DNA of 43,353 bases. Origin: a virus. The DNA lies in the IMG/VR virus record IMGVR_UViG_3300048833_000778, positions 1 to 43,353 of that record; one strand, 5' to 3'. Shown here piece after piece: positions 1 to 8,011 of the stretch. The number at the start of each line of letters is the position of its first letter. Within the stretch, counting starts at the first letter, position 1. The position numbers and the translations under genes were made by a program. Below the pieces are notes generated by a model. That model was given only the letters and a program-made list of their open reading frames with translations, was not told the DNA's origin and made no database searches.

Positions 1-1770
1 GTCGGCGTTGCCGTTGATTGTGATGGGCGCGTTCACCGTGACGCTGTTGCCGTTCGCCGCGACCGGACGGTTCTCGTTCATGGCCTCGAGCATGGGGCGG
101 TACTTGGCTGCAGGTCCCTTCCTGACGACGAACTCCTGCTCGTGCACCCCTCCGACGACACCGGACCCCATGCCGGTCCAGCCGCCCGTCGAGAACAGCC
201 GCGGGCCCGTCACGCCGGGTACGAACCCTCCCGGGATGTAGGGTGTGCTCGCCCCATAGGTACCGAAGCCACCACCGAACAACGCCCCCTTGGCGGCACC
301 GAAGATCATGTCCCAGATGCCGTTCGCCGCCATCTCAAGGGCTTTGTCCGCAATGGACTGCAGCGCGTTCGCGCCAGCCGTGGCGAACGAACCCCAGAGC
401 GATGTGCCGCTCATCAGTTCGGACTTCAGGTCGGAGAAGAAGCTGCCCAGCGTCGACTTCCCGAACTCGTAAGCTTGGGTGAGCTGCCGGGTCCGCTCCT
501 CGACAGCGGCCATCGCGCCAGCCAACTGGTCGATCTGTGCCCGCTGAGCGGGTGACAGCGCGATGTTGTCGTTAGCGGCCTTGTTCAGCATCTCCTGCTG
601 GTACCGGAGCCGTGCTGCAGCCTCTGCCGTCATCCCGAGCGACTGGGCTTCGAGGTTCTTTTCGGCGATGAACTGCTGCGACGACCGGATGAGATCGGCA
701 TAGGCCTCGGCCTGCCGCTCGGCTTCCTTCGCGGCCTTCTCGGCGGCGTCCTTCGATGGGCGGTTGGCAACCTCCTGCGCCCGCTTGGACCATGCTGCGC
801 CGGCCGCGCCCATCCAGTCGGTCTGAAATGCTGCGGAGAACTCTTTTCCGGCGATGCCGAGGACTTCTAAGTCCTTGCCGCTCGGCTTGCCCATGAACTT
901 GGTGAGGTTCACTGTCGCAAGGCCTTCGAGGCCGGGAATCGTTCGAAGCGCTCCGATGATCCCGTTGATGCCGTCCTGCACGATCTTGATCGCGCCGTTC
1001 ATTGCCCTCACGAACAGGCTGGCGAAGGCGTCCGGGAGCATGTCCCAGGTCTTCACAACCGTGTTGTAGGCCCCCATCATGATCGCCACGATGCCGTTGC
1101 CCAGCATGTGCAGGAACGGTGCCATCCAATCCCACAAATCGGCGATCCACTGTCCGATCTGGGCGATCGCGGGGCCGAAGAACTTGGCGATCGCCTCGGC
1201 AACCAGCTCCCACCCGGCAATGGCGACGTCGAAGAACGAGACCTGCGTCTTGGCCGTCTTGTTGAACTCGTAGGTCAGGCCAGCGAGCACCGCCGAGATG
1301 GCCGCGATCACGGCAACCAGCGGCCACATCGCAACGACGGCGCCCACGGCGAACCCTGCGACAGCCCGCAGCGCCATAGCCACACTGCCGAAGATACCGA
1401 CGATCTGCGTTCCCTGCTGCGCCAAGACCATCAGCGGGTTCATTCCGCCGATAAGGCTTACGCCGATGTCCTGCAGCTGAAAGATGAGGTTGGTTCGCTG
1501 GTGCGAGGCCATGCGCATCGCGGCGGCGTTTGCCTGGTGGGCCGCTGTGTTTGCCTTCACCGCGGCCGTCGATGCCCCAAGCGCCGACGCCTCATGCGTC
1601 GCCGACGACGCCAACGCACGAACGTTCGAGTTCGCGGTTGCTGCCGCACCGGCCATGCTCCTCGTTGCGGTCTCGGCCTGCTTGGAAGCGCCGACGAGAC
1701 CAGTGAGCGCGGCCTTGGCCTTTTTCACCTCTTCATGGGGTGCGGCAATGTAGAGACCAGCAACTTCCAT
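1..1770 (-). CDS. Phage tail tape measure protein (3' end outside window)
   Basis: The frame is open from an ATG at 1770 to the window edge, giving 590 residues without a stop, so the C-terminus is missing. The protein would set tail length and sit in the tail lumen. The N-terminal 100 residues are Ala-rich and helical. Residues about 100-200 include hydrophobic stretches (around IQLQDIGVSLIGGMNPLMVL-type segments), as in lambda-H-like tape measures. The region near the edge is Gly-rich and ends with an EFVVRKGPAAKYRPMLEAMN segment typical of the C-terminal part of prophage tape measures. It lies downstream of the tail tube and G/GT genes, which is the standard place. Length and position support the call; no enzymatic domain is visible in the part seen. 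Confidence 0.85.
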   Translation of the reverse strand, partial: MEVAGLYIAAPHEEVKKAKAALTGLVGASKQAETATRSMAGAAATANSNVRALASSATHEASALGASTAAVKANTAAHQANAAAMRMASHQRTNLIFQLQDIGVSLIGGMNPLMVLAQQGTQIVGIFGSVAMALRAVAGFAVGAVVAMWPLVAVIAAISAVLAGLTYEFNKTAKTQVSFFDVAIAGWELVAEAIAKFFGPAIAQIGQWIADLWDWMAPFLHMLGNGIVAIMMGAYNTVVKTWDMLPDAFASLFVRAMNGAIKIVQDGINGIIGALRTIPGLEGLATVNLTKFMGKPSGKDLEVLGIAGKEFSAAFQTDWMGAAGAAWSKRAQEVANRPSKDAAEKAAKEAERQAEAYADLIRSSQQFIAEKNLEAQSLGMTAEAAARLRYQQEMLNKAANDNIALSPAQRAQIDQLAGAMAAVEERTRQLTQAYEFGKSTLGSFFSDLKSELMSGTSLWGSFATAGANALQSIADKALEMAANGIWDMIFGAAKGALFGGGFGTYGASTPYIPGGFVPGVTGPRLFSTGGWTGMGSGVVGGVHEQEFVVRKGPAAKYRPMLEAMNENRPVAANGNSVTVNAPITINGNAD

Positions 1771-1825
1771 TTACGGCCTCCTAGGCATGCGATAGCGTCC
1801 GCCCCTTCATTGAAGGGAGGCGCCT

Positions 1826-2227
1826 ATGCGTTGGTTGTTGGCGTTAGCGGTTCTTGTTTCGCCGGCTGCGGCAGCGGAGTGCTTCGAGGGGAGGCCCGAC
1901 GCCATCACCGTTAAGTCATGGGCACCGTCGGCGAAGGAATCGCTGATCGGCGAGCCCGTTTTAGTGCGCTACGTTCTGAACAATGCACTGGATAAGAGCA
2001 TTCGAATGATCGATGCATCGGTGTTTTTTGACGATGTGCTCGGAAAGCATATCGGCGGCTACGAGGTCGAGCCTGACGTTGCCGCCGTGGCTGGTGGCGA
2101 CTTTGAGGTCGAGGGCACCTATTTGGGAATGACGCGGCTTCTAGATGCAAATCCCGAAGACATCCTCGTGAGTATCTGCACCAAAGCCGTGGTATACGGG
2201 GATGGCACCACTGAGACATTTGAGTAG
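1826..2227 (+). CDS. Secreted hypothetical protein (moron)
   Basis: This 133-residue protein begins with a clear Sec signal peptide (MRWLLALAVLVSPAAAAE, predicted cleavage after an Ala-rich AAA). The mature part is acidic and beta-rich, with two Cys residues that could pair in the periplasm. A strong ribosome site (AGGGAGG, 5 bases before ATG) fixes the start. The gene faces the late operon from the gap between the tape measure and the GT gene, a common site for extra cargo genes. I do not recognise the family. A role in the lysogen's envelope is only an inference from the signal peptide and the position. Confidence 0.6.
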   Translation: MRWLLALAVLVSPAAAAECFEGRPDAITVKSWAPSAKESLIGEPVLVRYVLNNALDKSIRMIDASVFFDDVLGKHIGGYEVEPDVAAVAGGDFEVEGTYLGMTRLLDANPEDILVSICTKAVVYGDGTTETFE

Positions 2228-2236
2228 GTCGTTGCG

Positions 2237-2683
2237 GTGTCAGCCCTTAGTGACGTCGAGGCTCTGGCGCTGAGAATGTGGAACGCGGACCCCTTACCCT
2301 CTGTGGAGGCGGACCGTCTCAGGAGAGAGCACCTCGCATCCATCGCCGACGCGATGATGCAGGGGCAAACCTACGGGCAGGCGTCCGGTGGAGCCCTTGG
2401 GTTTTTGTCTCAACAAGACGGGCTGCAGGTACTGCGCTCTATCGAGCACGACTTGGACGCCCAGGTTGCGATCGTGTCGAGGTCGTTTGATGACTACTTG
2501 GCACGAGGGGAAGTACCAGCCCCTCACTACGCTATGCGCGTGGCGATCCTCCTATCGAAGAACGGGCACAAACGGCACGAAATGGCCTTCCTGGCTGCAT
2601 GGTGCAAGCATTTTGGGTCCGTTGGTGGTGCCACCTACGAGAAGCTAGCCGCCAGAGCTCGCAAACTTGGCATGACGCGCTAG
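2237..2683 (+). CDS. Hypothetical cytoplasmic protein, partner of the secreted protein
   Basis: This 148-residue helical protein has no signal peptide or membrane segment. The start is a GTG nine bases after the stop of the gene before it, so the two are almost surely one transcript. The ribosome site before it is weak, which suggests translational coupling. Its stop overlaps the stop of the convergent tail chaperone extension by 4 bases, showing how tightly this cargo pair is packed between structural genes. I do not recognise the family. Confidence 0.5.
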   Translation: MSALSDVEALALRMWNADPLPSVEADRLRREHLASIADAMMQGQTYGQASGGALGFLSQQDGLQVLRSIEHDLDAQVAIVSRSFDDYLARGEVPAPHYAMRVAILLSKNGHKRHEMAFLAAWCKHFGSVGGATYEKLAARARKLGMTR

Positions 2684-3057
2684 CGGCGCTTGCTCTCCGC
2701 CTCGCGGCGTCGGCTCTGATCTTCCGACTCCGCGGCCCATGCGGCGCGAAAGGCGTCATCCATATCCCGGATGATGGCCACTTCCTCCGGGCGAACGAAC
2801 GTATCGGTGAGCCGCGCCCAGAGATCGATACCGCGCAGACCGATTGGCTGTGGTCCGTTCATCCCCTGCTCGCGGTCCCGGTCCATGTCCCAGAACCACT
2901 CCCAGAGGTGCCGGCCAGCCTCGGGCACGACAATCTCCGGGGCCGGCTCATCGAAACGCTCGTACCGCTCCCGCCGCGTCTCCCCCCTCCAGTCCTTGGT
3001 ATCGAACTTGACGTGGAAGCCTACGGCGTCGCAGAGCCCCTGCCCGAGGTCGCGGTA
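2680..3057 (-). CDS. Tail assembly chaperone, GT frameshift extension (gpT-like)
   Basis: This frame codes the second part of a lambda gpGT-type fusion. It is closed upstream by a TGA at 3084-3082 and has no start codon before a Met at 2928, yet codon use and protein-like sequence begin at the frameshift site. It contributes 125 residues after the slip, so the fusion would be about 249 residues. The part is rich in charged and aromatic residues (LWEWFWDMDRDRE) and ends in a basic tail. It lies between the tail tube gene and the tape measure, as in lambda-like phages. If translated alone from the Met at 2928 it would give only 82 residues. Confidence 0.7.
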   Translation of the reverse strand, partial: YRDLGQGLCDAVGFHVKFDTKDWRGETRRERYERFDEPAPEIVVPEAGRHLWEWFWDMDRDREQGMNGPQPIGLRGIDLWARLTDTFVRPEEVAIIRDMDDAFRAAWAAESEDQSRRREAESKRR

Positions 3058-3428
3058 AAATTTGCGACCTCGGTGGCCGCCTCAACCACCTGGCCGAAAA
3101 TCCAGCCCTCTGCCTCGAGGATGGCGACCTTCGTCCTGAAGTCGTCGGCCGGCGCCTGCCCCTGCCAGGTGTTCTCGCCCCAGTTCCACGAGGCGATGTA
3201 CGAGGCAGCCTTCTCGATTTCCTGCCGCTCCAACGTCGAGCCGCGGATGACCTTTCGCTTCTGCGATCGCTCGAGGTTGTCGTCGGTGTGCTGTCGGATG
3301 ACCGCCTTCGCTTCCTTGCTACCGGCGGACCTGATCTGGCACGTGATGCCGATCGGCTTCTCGGTTGCCGGATGGACGAGCTCCAGCGTGAACAGGCGCT
3401 CGTACTCGATGAGGTTCGAGATTTCCAT
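3021..3428 (-). CDS. Tail assembly chaperone (gpG-like)
   Basis: This 135-residue protein starts at an ATG that overlaps the stop of the tail tube gene (TGATG at 3430-3426). The frame is open further upstream, but that part is the shadow of the tail tube gene. By position and by the frameshift at its end, it is the counterpart of lambda gpG. Such proteins coat the tape measure during tail assembly and are not in the finished particle. The N-terminal half is beta-rich with a conserved-looking LVHPATEKPIGI segment; the second half is helical. Confidence 0.7.
   Translation of the reverse strand: MEISNLIEYERLFTLELVHPATEKPIGITCQIRSAGSKEAKAVIRQHTDDNLERSQKRKVIRGSTLERQEIEKAASYIASWNWGENTWQGQAPADDFRTKVAILEAEGWIFGQVVEAATEVANFTATSGRGSATP
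3057..3063 (-). other. Programmed -1 ribosomal frameshift site (A_AAT_TTT)
   Basis: Reading the minus strand in the gpG frame, codons GCA AAT TTT place a heptamer A AAT TTT that fits the X_XXY_YYZ rule. A -1 slip moves the ribosome into the gpT frame at TAC (3057-3055). It sits 12 codons before the gpG stop. No other start for the full gpT frame is visible. Confidence 0.75.
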
Positions 3429-3907
3429 CAGGGGATCGCCTCCGGCGGAGCATCGACCGGGATCTGCTGAAGGCCGATCGTGTAGGTCTTGGTGCGGAAG
3501 TCGTCCGCCCCGCCGAAGCCATCGGTGGGCACGCCGACGACGCCGCGGTTGTACTGGATCGAGTTGGTCGTATCGTCGTCCGGAGCGTCCGCCTCCTCGA
3601 TCTTGAAAGCCCACGACTGCCTGGTGATCGATGCCGCAGCCAGCTGCGCCTGGCCGAGATCGCCAGTCTTGGGACGAAGCTCGATCGTCATGTCAGCGGG
3701 AGTGGTCAGGCCCTTCTGCTTATCCGCGACATCCTCGGCCAACAGGCCGTAGGTCGGAAAGTTCGTGGACGCGCCGCCCCCGGTGCCGGTTCCGACCTTG
3801 CCGATCAGCACATAGGTCAGGGCCTCGAAACCCGCCAGATTGAGGTTCGCATCCGGGACAGGCTCGTCCGAGATGTAATACTTGCGCCCAGCGCCGGTGC
3901 CAGCCAT
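3428..3907 (-). CDS. Major tail tube protein
   Basis: This 159-residue protein lies immediately before the G/GT chaperones and after the tail terminator gene, the position of the tail tube protein in siphoviruses. The sequence is rich in Gly, Thr and beta-prone stretches (YVLIGKVGTGTGGG, TYTIGLQQIP), as expected of a protein that stacks in rings. The start overlaps the stop of the preceding 49-codon gene by one base. The call rests mainly on gene order and composition. Confidence 0.7.
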   Translation of the reverse strand: MAGTGAGRKYYISDEPVPDANLNLAGFEALTYVLIGKVGTGTGGGASTNFPTYGLLAEDVADKQKGLTTPADMTIELRPKTGDLGQAQLAAASITRQSWAFKIEEADAPDDDTTNSIQYNRGVVGVPTDGFGGADDFRTKTYTIGLQQIPVDAPPEAIP

Positions 3908-4056
3908 CAGCTCTTCTCCTTCGTGGCCTTCTCGGCCTCGCGCTTCGCCGTAGTCTCGGCGACCTTCGTGTGAACCTTCGGATCGAACTCGCTTTCGCGA
4001 ATACGTTCCTTCGCGCCGCCGCGAGTGCGGACGACGATCGTGCCTTCCTTGGTCAT
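3907..4056 (-). CDS. Small basic phage protein, 49 residues
   Basis: This short gene between the tail terminator and the tail tube begins at an ATG at 4056-4054, and its TGA overlaps the ATG of the tail tube gene. The product is highly charged (Lys, Arg and Glu make up about half) with a long predicted C-terminal helix. It fits the small accessory proteins often seen at this spot in siphovirus operons. No function can be assigned. Its tight overlap with the next gene argues that it is translated. Confidence 0.55.
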   Translation of the reverse strand: MTKEGTIVVRTRGGAKERIRESEFDPKVHTKVAETTAKREAEKATKEKS

Positions 4057-4060
4057 TGGC

Positions 4061-4495
4061 TCAAGCCTCTGTGTGGTAGCGGATCGAAACGGGAGTGACC
4101 CAGCGCATGCGCTTCAGGTCGTGGAACCCGGAGCCAATGGCGGGCGCCTCGCTGACGCGCACGACGATCCCTTGGAACGTCATGCGAAGCCCCGACGGGA
4201 AATGCTCTGCGATGCGCCCTGCGATCTCGGTAGCGACCGAGAGGTGCTCAGGATTGCTCTGGGGCTTGGTCATCACCCCGGCCTGCAGGATGCCCTGCCG
4301 GTAGCTTGGGTCGGCGTCAGCTAGGTATCGGCGCTGGGGACGGTTCGGAAGGTGCGTGACTTCCACGGACGTGCCGTCCGGCAGCGGCGTGACGTCAGCC
4401 GGCCAGATGATGGTTGCCGCTGGCGTAAGCGACAGGCTTTCCATCCGGGCGCGTAAGGCCTTCCAGATGGCCGTCTCTATGGTGGGGTTGGGCAT
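4061..4495 (-). CDS. Tail terminator-like protein (DUF4128-type)
   Basis: This 144-residue protein has the pattern of the small tail terminator family. It has an N-terminal helix (TIETAIWKALRARMESL), a region that tests input values (IIWPADVTPLPDGTSVEVTHLP), a central GIVVRVSEAPAIGSGF strand and a C-terminal VTPVSIRYHT strand. Such proteins cap the growing tail and join it to the head. It lies between the gp10-like neck protein and the tail tube, which agrees. Confidence 0.65.
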   Translation of the reverse strand: MPNPTIETAIWKALRARMESLSLTPAATIIWPADVTPLPDGTSVEVTHLPNRPQRRYLADADPSYRQGILQAGVMTKPQSNPEHLSVATEIAGRIAEHFPSGLRMTFQGIVVRVSEAPAIGSGFHDLKRMRWVTPVSIRYHTEA

Positions 4496-4504
4496 GAAGC
4501 CTCA

Positions 4505-4948
4505 CTAGATGCCGAGGGCCGTGCGCACCTTGGCCGCGTTGCGGAACACGATCTCGCGCCAGTTCTGAGCAGCCAGCCGGACATGCCCGTCGCGGTACTC
4601 ACGAACGCCGGCATATGCGGCGACGTAACCGAAAAAGAGCGGATCGCTGACATCGGAGCCTGCGATCACCAGTTCGATCTGCTGCCCCTCGTACGAGAAC
4701 GAGTTCGGCGCTGCGCCATCTGGCGGCCGGGCCGCCGGATTGATGGTGGGCATTTGGCTTGTCGAAGCCAGCAGGGATGCGCGATGGAAGCCGGTATCGA
4801 CACGCATGCGCCCGCCGGCAGACACCGGCGTCTGCATTTCGCTCACAACGTCCTGCGCCGACATCTTGCGGATGGTGTCGAGGGCCTCGGGCACCTTGTG
4901 TGCCCAAGCCTCTACCGCGGCGCCAAATGACAGAGTTTGCTGCGCCAT
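4505..4948 (-). CDS. HK97 gp10-like neck/tail completion protein
   Basis: This 147-residue protein starts at ATG 4948-4946, overlapping the stop of the MuF-type gene (TGATG). It carries the typical head-to-tail joining features: a VDTGFHRASL segment following an Arg-rich turn, a Tyr/Gly-rich FGYVAAYAGVREYRDGHVRLA block, and a C-terminal helix (WREIVFRNAAKVRTALGI). Members of this group complete the neck between connector and tail. The frame is open further upstream in the shadow of the MuF gene, so the ATG at the overlap is preferred. Confidence 0.6.
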   Translation of the reverse strand: MAQQTLSFGAAVEAWAHKVPEALDTIRKMSAQDVVSEMQTPVSAGGRMRVDTGFHRASLLASTSQMPTINPAARPPDGAAPNSFSYEGQQIELVIAGSDVSDPLFFGYVAAYAGVREYRDGHVRLAAQNWREIVFRNAAKVRTALGI

Positions 4949-5997
4949 CAGTTCGCCCGTCGCCGCACGAGTTGCGCCAGGTAGTCGACCTTGTACTCGA
5001 CGCTGCACCGGCAGCCCGACGTCTCGCTGATCGGCGCCTCGGGATCGCCCGGAAACCTCAGCCGCGCTCCAGATGGACTGGTGAACTGCTCGCTGAACCC
5101 AACGCTGTCGCCGTTCAGCGCGCGATGGGTGTGCCTGACGCGGATGTCGCCGGCCGAGCGCCAGACCTTCGTCACCAGGTCGGCGGAAACCTTGCCCGAC
5201 GCGATCGCCTGCCGCATGGCTTCGTGGCGAGCCTGGCCCAGCGCCATCATCGTCTCGGTGCGGGCCAGCATTTCACCCCTGAGGGCCAAGAGCCGCTCGG
5301 AGTACCTGCTGACCATCCGGGTCACGTCTTCCGGCGCGACGGGCTTCCCTGCGGCAATCGCGCGCTTCACAATCGCGTCGAACCGCTTGTCCCTGCGCTC
5401 CCGCGTCAGGTAGTGGCGAAGTTGATCGGGATCACCGGACCCGAGTTCCAGTCGAGCGCTGGCAATGAAGCGCTCCTGGGGCGCGGTGAGCCCGATCACC
5501 CCACCCTCCCGACGGCCCGTCACCCGGTTCACGCGACCCACGATATCCAGTGCTGACGCGCGCGGGTTGTCGCCGCGAGCGAGGCCATCCGCCAGCGCTC
5601 CGCGAATGGCGGTCCGCTGATCCTCGACGATCCGCGTAACCATCTGCGCCGAGTGATCGCGTAGCCACTGCTCGGCTTCCGGGTTGCGGACGCCGAAGCG
5701 GAACACAACTCGGTGCCCTTCGGGATCCCGGAGGCGGAGGTCCTCCGCCATGGCGATGCCGCCACCTTCGTAGGCGCGGGCAACGGCGCTCTCCAGCGAG
5801 CCGAACGCCTCGCGCTCGATGTGCAGCACCTCAATGGCGCCGCCGATGTCACGCCGCTCCAGCCGCTCAATGAGCAGCCTCAGAGTGATCTTCGACCTGA
5901 TGTCGGCAATAGCTTCGAGGAAGGCCGCGCGGATGAGCGGCTCGAATTCCGAGAGCAGAAGCTGCAACCGCTCGTGCTGGGAAAGGCGCTTGAGCAT
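4948..5997 (-). CDS. Phage head morphogenesis protein, SPP1 gp7 / Mu F type
   Basis: This 349-residue protein has a helical N-terminus and, from about residue 230, the Mu-F-like minor head domain. That domain shows LARTETMMALGQARHEAM, KVWRSAGDIRVRHTHRALNG, then FTSPSGARLRFPGDP and a C-terminal SGCRCSVEYK with paired Cys. These motifs define the SPP1 gp7 family, minor head proteins that bind the portal and are ejected with DNA in some phages. It is unusual that the gene is separated from the portal gene by about 6.6 kb and lies after the connectors. Confidence 0.85.
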   Translation of the reverse strand: MLKRLSQHERLQLLLSEFEPLIRAAFLEAIADIRSKITLRLLIERLERRDIGGAIEVLHIEREAFGSLESAVARAYEGGGIAMAEDLRLRDPEGHRVVFRFGVRNPEAEQWLRDHSAQMVTRIVEDQRTAIRGALADGLARGDNPRASALDIVGRVNRVTGRREGGVIGLTAPQERFIASARLELGSGDPDQLRHYLTRERRDKRFDAIVKRAIAAGKPVAPEDVTRMVSRYSERLLALRGEMLARTETMMALGQARHEAMRQAIASGKVSADLVTKVWRSAGDIRVRHTHRALNGDSVGFSEQFTSPSGARLRFPGDPEAPISETSGCRCSVEYKVDYLAQLVRRRAN

Positions 5998-6028
5998 GTG
6001 CTAGATCGCATCCGACGGAGAAACTTGC

Positions 6029-6298
6029 ATGGACCCTTGGCGCACCCTGGTCGAAGACTTCGTAAACGGTAGGCTCGATGCTCCCACCTTCGAGCGCCGG
6101 TACATCGAGCTCTACCGCCTGGAAGCCGTCCGGGGAGCGTCGATCCGGTTTGCCGTCGATCAGCTGTTCTACGAAGTCGATGCGTACTGTGCCGACCCCG
6201 CGCTTCGAGGACCTCAAGACATTGACCAGGTCGAGCTCCAGAGAGCAGCCGAGAAAGCTCTTCGTGACTGGGACCTGCCGTGGCCCCCTATCCCCTAA
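6029..6298 (+). CDS. Colicin-type immunity domain protein (moron)
   Basis: This 89-residue acidic protein begins with DFVNGRLDAPTFERRYIELY and has a central LFYEVDAYCADPALR block. This is the pattern of small colicin-D-immunity-like (self-protective immunity) proteins, helical bundles that bind and block nuclease toxins. A GGAG site 8 bases before the ATG supports the start. It is the only plus-strand gene between the MuF gene and the head-closure gene, whose end it overlaps by 11 bases. It has no toxin partner in the window, so it may protect the lysogen against bacteriocins or contact-delivered toxins of rivals. The family call is by motif only. Confidence 0.5.
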   Translation: MDPWRTLVEDFVNGRLDAPTFERRYIELYRLEAVRGASIRFAVDQLFYEVDAYCADPALRGPQDIDQVELQRAAEKALRDWDLPWPPIP

Positions 6299-6656
6299 CG
6301 ATGAACTTCCATGCGACCAGCGTGCCGGCGGCAGGCACGCGCATGGTCTCGACGACCATTACAACCTGGCCATCGATCGCCAGTTGATCAGCGGGCTCAA
6401 GTTCGGCGCCGAACACTGCAGCGGTAACTTCAAGGTCAGTCGCGAGAACGGTCGTGCCGTCGACGAACTGCTTCGACACACCCTTCACCGTCGCGTCGAG
6501 GGTATAGACCACCGGATCGGACGTGACCGGCGGGTCCCACGCGTTCGGGCCGGGCGTTGAAGTGCCCGGCTTGGTGATGGTCACAACGCCTTGGCTGAAC
6601 CGCTCCAGCAACCGGCTGGCGGTCGCCTGCATGCGGGCGTAGTCGAAGCCGGGCAT
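6288..6656 (-). CDS. Head closure / stopper protein
   Basis: This 122-residue protein follows the connector gene and starts at its stop (6656). The N-terminal helix (YARMQATASRLLERFSQGV) leads into a beta-rich body with VVYTLDATVKGV and QLAIDGQVVMVVETMRVP. This is the usual shape of small head-completion proteins that plug the portal channel and receive the tail. The position in the operon is the main support. Confidence 0.55.
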   Translation of the reverse strand: MPGFDYARMQATASRLLERFSQGVVTITKPGTSTPGPNAWDPPVTSDPVVYTLDATVKGVSKQFVDGTTVLATDLEVTAAVFGAELEPADQLAIDGQVVMVVETMRVPAAGTLVAWKFIVRG

Positions 6657-7147
6657 CAGACCACCAACGGATAGGGCACGTTCGTCGCCCCGAGCAGCGG
6701 GGCCAGCAGCCCCTCCACCGTAGTGATGATCGGTGTCAGGTCATCGTTCAGCGTCTTCGATCCGAACGTGGACTGGTACTCGACCTCAACCGCTCCCTCG
6801 ACCTTCTCACGCTTCACGCGGGCCGCCGTGGAACCGGACGCGGACAGCGAGCCCGGCGAGGATGCCTCGACCCATGCTGCCTCGAAGCTGGCCTCGACCA
6901 CACGGGTCGGGACCGTGTTCGGATCGAGGGCATTGCCCCAGCGATCCGTCGCACCGGTGCGGGGCCACGCCCGCTCCTGCGCTGCCCCGCCGGTAGGAGT
7001 GCCGGGGAACCGCATGCCGTAGGTAGCGTCGATGTAGGTTGAGCCGCGCTGGCGGAGTACGGCAGCCGACGGCGACCCTTCGGGCAGGGTATAGCCGCTG
7101 GCGGCCAGCCATGCGCTAAACGCCTCGTCGCTTCCGTACCCAGCCAT
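6656..7147 (-). CDS. Head-tail connector protein (DnaT-like phage family)
   Basis: This 163-residue protein starts MAGYGSDEAFSAWLAASGYTLP and contains RQRGSTYIDATYGMRFPG and RAWPRTGATDRWGN blocks, then helices and an EVEYQSTFG strand. The family is common in alphaproteobacterial prophages at the first connector position, and databases sometimes name it DnaT-like. Its place, between capsid and head-closure genes, suggests it forms the adaptor ring on the portal. Confidence 0.6.
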   Translation of the reverse strand: MAGYGSDEAFSAWLAASGYTLPEGSPSAAVLRQRGSTYIDATYGMRFPGTPTGGAAQERAWPRTGATDRWGNALDPNTVPTRVVEASFEAAWVEASSPGSLSASGSTAARVKREKVEGAVEVEYQSTFGSKTLNDDLTPIITTVEGLLAPLLGATNVPYPLVV

Positions 7148-7211
7148 TCGTCATCCTCCGGGAACTTGCCCCATGCCCAGCCATTGTCGCAGCCAGAACA
7201 GGAGTTCCCTC

Positions 7212-7406
7212 ATGCTGCAGTCATCCAGTCCCGAAGCCGCTTCCCCGGTCGAACTCGTTGCGCTGGCCCGTTTGGCAGTCGATCCGAAGATCGCTCCACC
7301 GCCGCACCTGCGGCCGGACCTCGAGGCGAAGGGCTGGGTGATGAAGTCCTCGACCGGCGATCATCTGCTTACCGGTCGAGGTCGTGAGCTGGTCGATCGC
7401 AGCTAG
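7212..7406 (+). CDS. Small winged-helix-like protein (moron)
   Basis: This 64-residue protein begins at ATG 7212, with AGGAG 7 bases upstream; longer readings from 7166 or 7173 lack such a site. The body (LVALARLAVDPKIAP, then LEAKGWVMKSSTGDHLLTGRGRELV split over a turn) looks like a helix followed by a GW...T..G..L wing, as in small winged-helix domains. It lies on the plus strand inside the minus-strand late operon and overlaps the end of the next gene by 4 bases. A DNA-binding role is a guess from shape. Confidence 0.45.
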   Translation: MLQSSSPEAASPVELVALARLAVDPKIAPPPHLRPDLEAKGWVMKSSTGDHLLTGRGRELVDRS

Positions 7407-7942
7407 GCGGCAGACGCCCTCGCGAGCGTGACCAGGTCTTCCTTCTTGTCCTTCTTGGAATCGAAGGCGATGTCGCGGTAGGCGAGGTGCGCCCGTAACT
7501 CGGCCACCGTCATCTTGTCGATGTCGGTCTCCGGTAGTTGCTTCTTCAGGTCGGAGATCTCGCCGTCCTTCTTCTTGGCGTCGGTTTCAAGCTCGGCGAT
7601 GCGGCGGTTGGCGGCTTCGAGCTTGGTACCACGGTCGGCCAATTCGCCATCGGCGGCCGTCAGCTTGTCGCCCTGAATGCGGTATGCGTGATCGAACCGC
7701 GACCGCATCTCGGCCATCTCGGCGGTGTCGCCGTTCTCGTCGCGCTTATCAGTCGCTTCGGGCGGCGTAGCCCCTGGATCCAGAGCGTAGTCGCCCTTGA
7801 TTTCGAACCAGCCCGAAGCTTCGAGATGCTGGCGCTCACGGGCATACACCTCGCCCTCCCAGGTCTGGCCGGGCTCAATCAGGACTGGTCCGTTCACGGC
7901 GTTGACGCCGCGGGGACCGCTCTGGGTGTTTGTGATCTTCAT
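7403..7942 (-). CDS. Virion-associated protein with coiled coil and SAP/HeH-like C-terminus
   Basis: This 179-residue protein has three parts: residues 1-50 a beta-rich module (GPVLIEPGQTWEGEVY), residues about 75-140 a charged coiled coil (GTKLEAANRRIAELETDAKK), and residues 142-175 a helix-turn-helix of the HeH/SAP/LEM kind (KMTVAELRAHLAYRDIAF). It follows the major capsid gene, so it may be a minor head protein or a protein that fixes DNA. HeH modules of this type occur at this position in many phages. The exact role is not known. Confidence 0.5.
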   Translation of the reverse strand: MKITNTQSGPRGVNAVNGPVLIEPGQTWEGEVYARERQHLEASGWFEIKGDYALDPGATPPEATDKRDENGDTAEMAEMRSRFDHAYRIQGDKLTAADGELADRGTKLEAANRRIAELETDAKKKDGEISDLKKQLPETDIDKMTVAELRAHLAYRDIAFDSKKDKKEDLVTLARASAA

Positions 7943-8011
7943 TTCGATGTCCTTTCCGGAACCAACCGGCTTGAAACAGGTCTTTCCTAGGCGCTCCTGG
8001 ATTGGCGCGAT

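Noticed and set aside
572-1327. A 251-codon minus-strand frame within the tape measure gene
   Set aside because: It is an Arg/Gly-rich shadow in another frame. The frame from ATG 1770 is open to the edge and has sensible tape-measure sequence.
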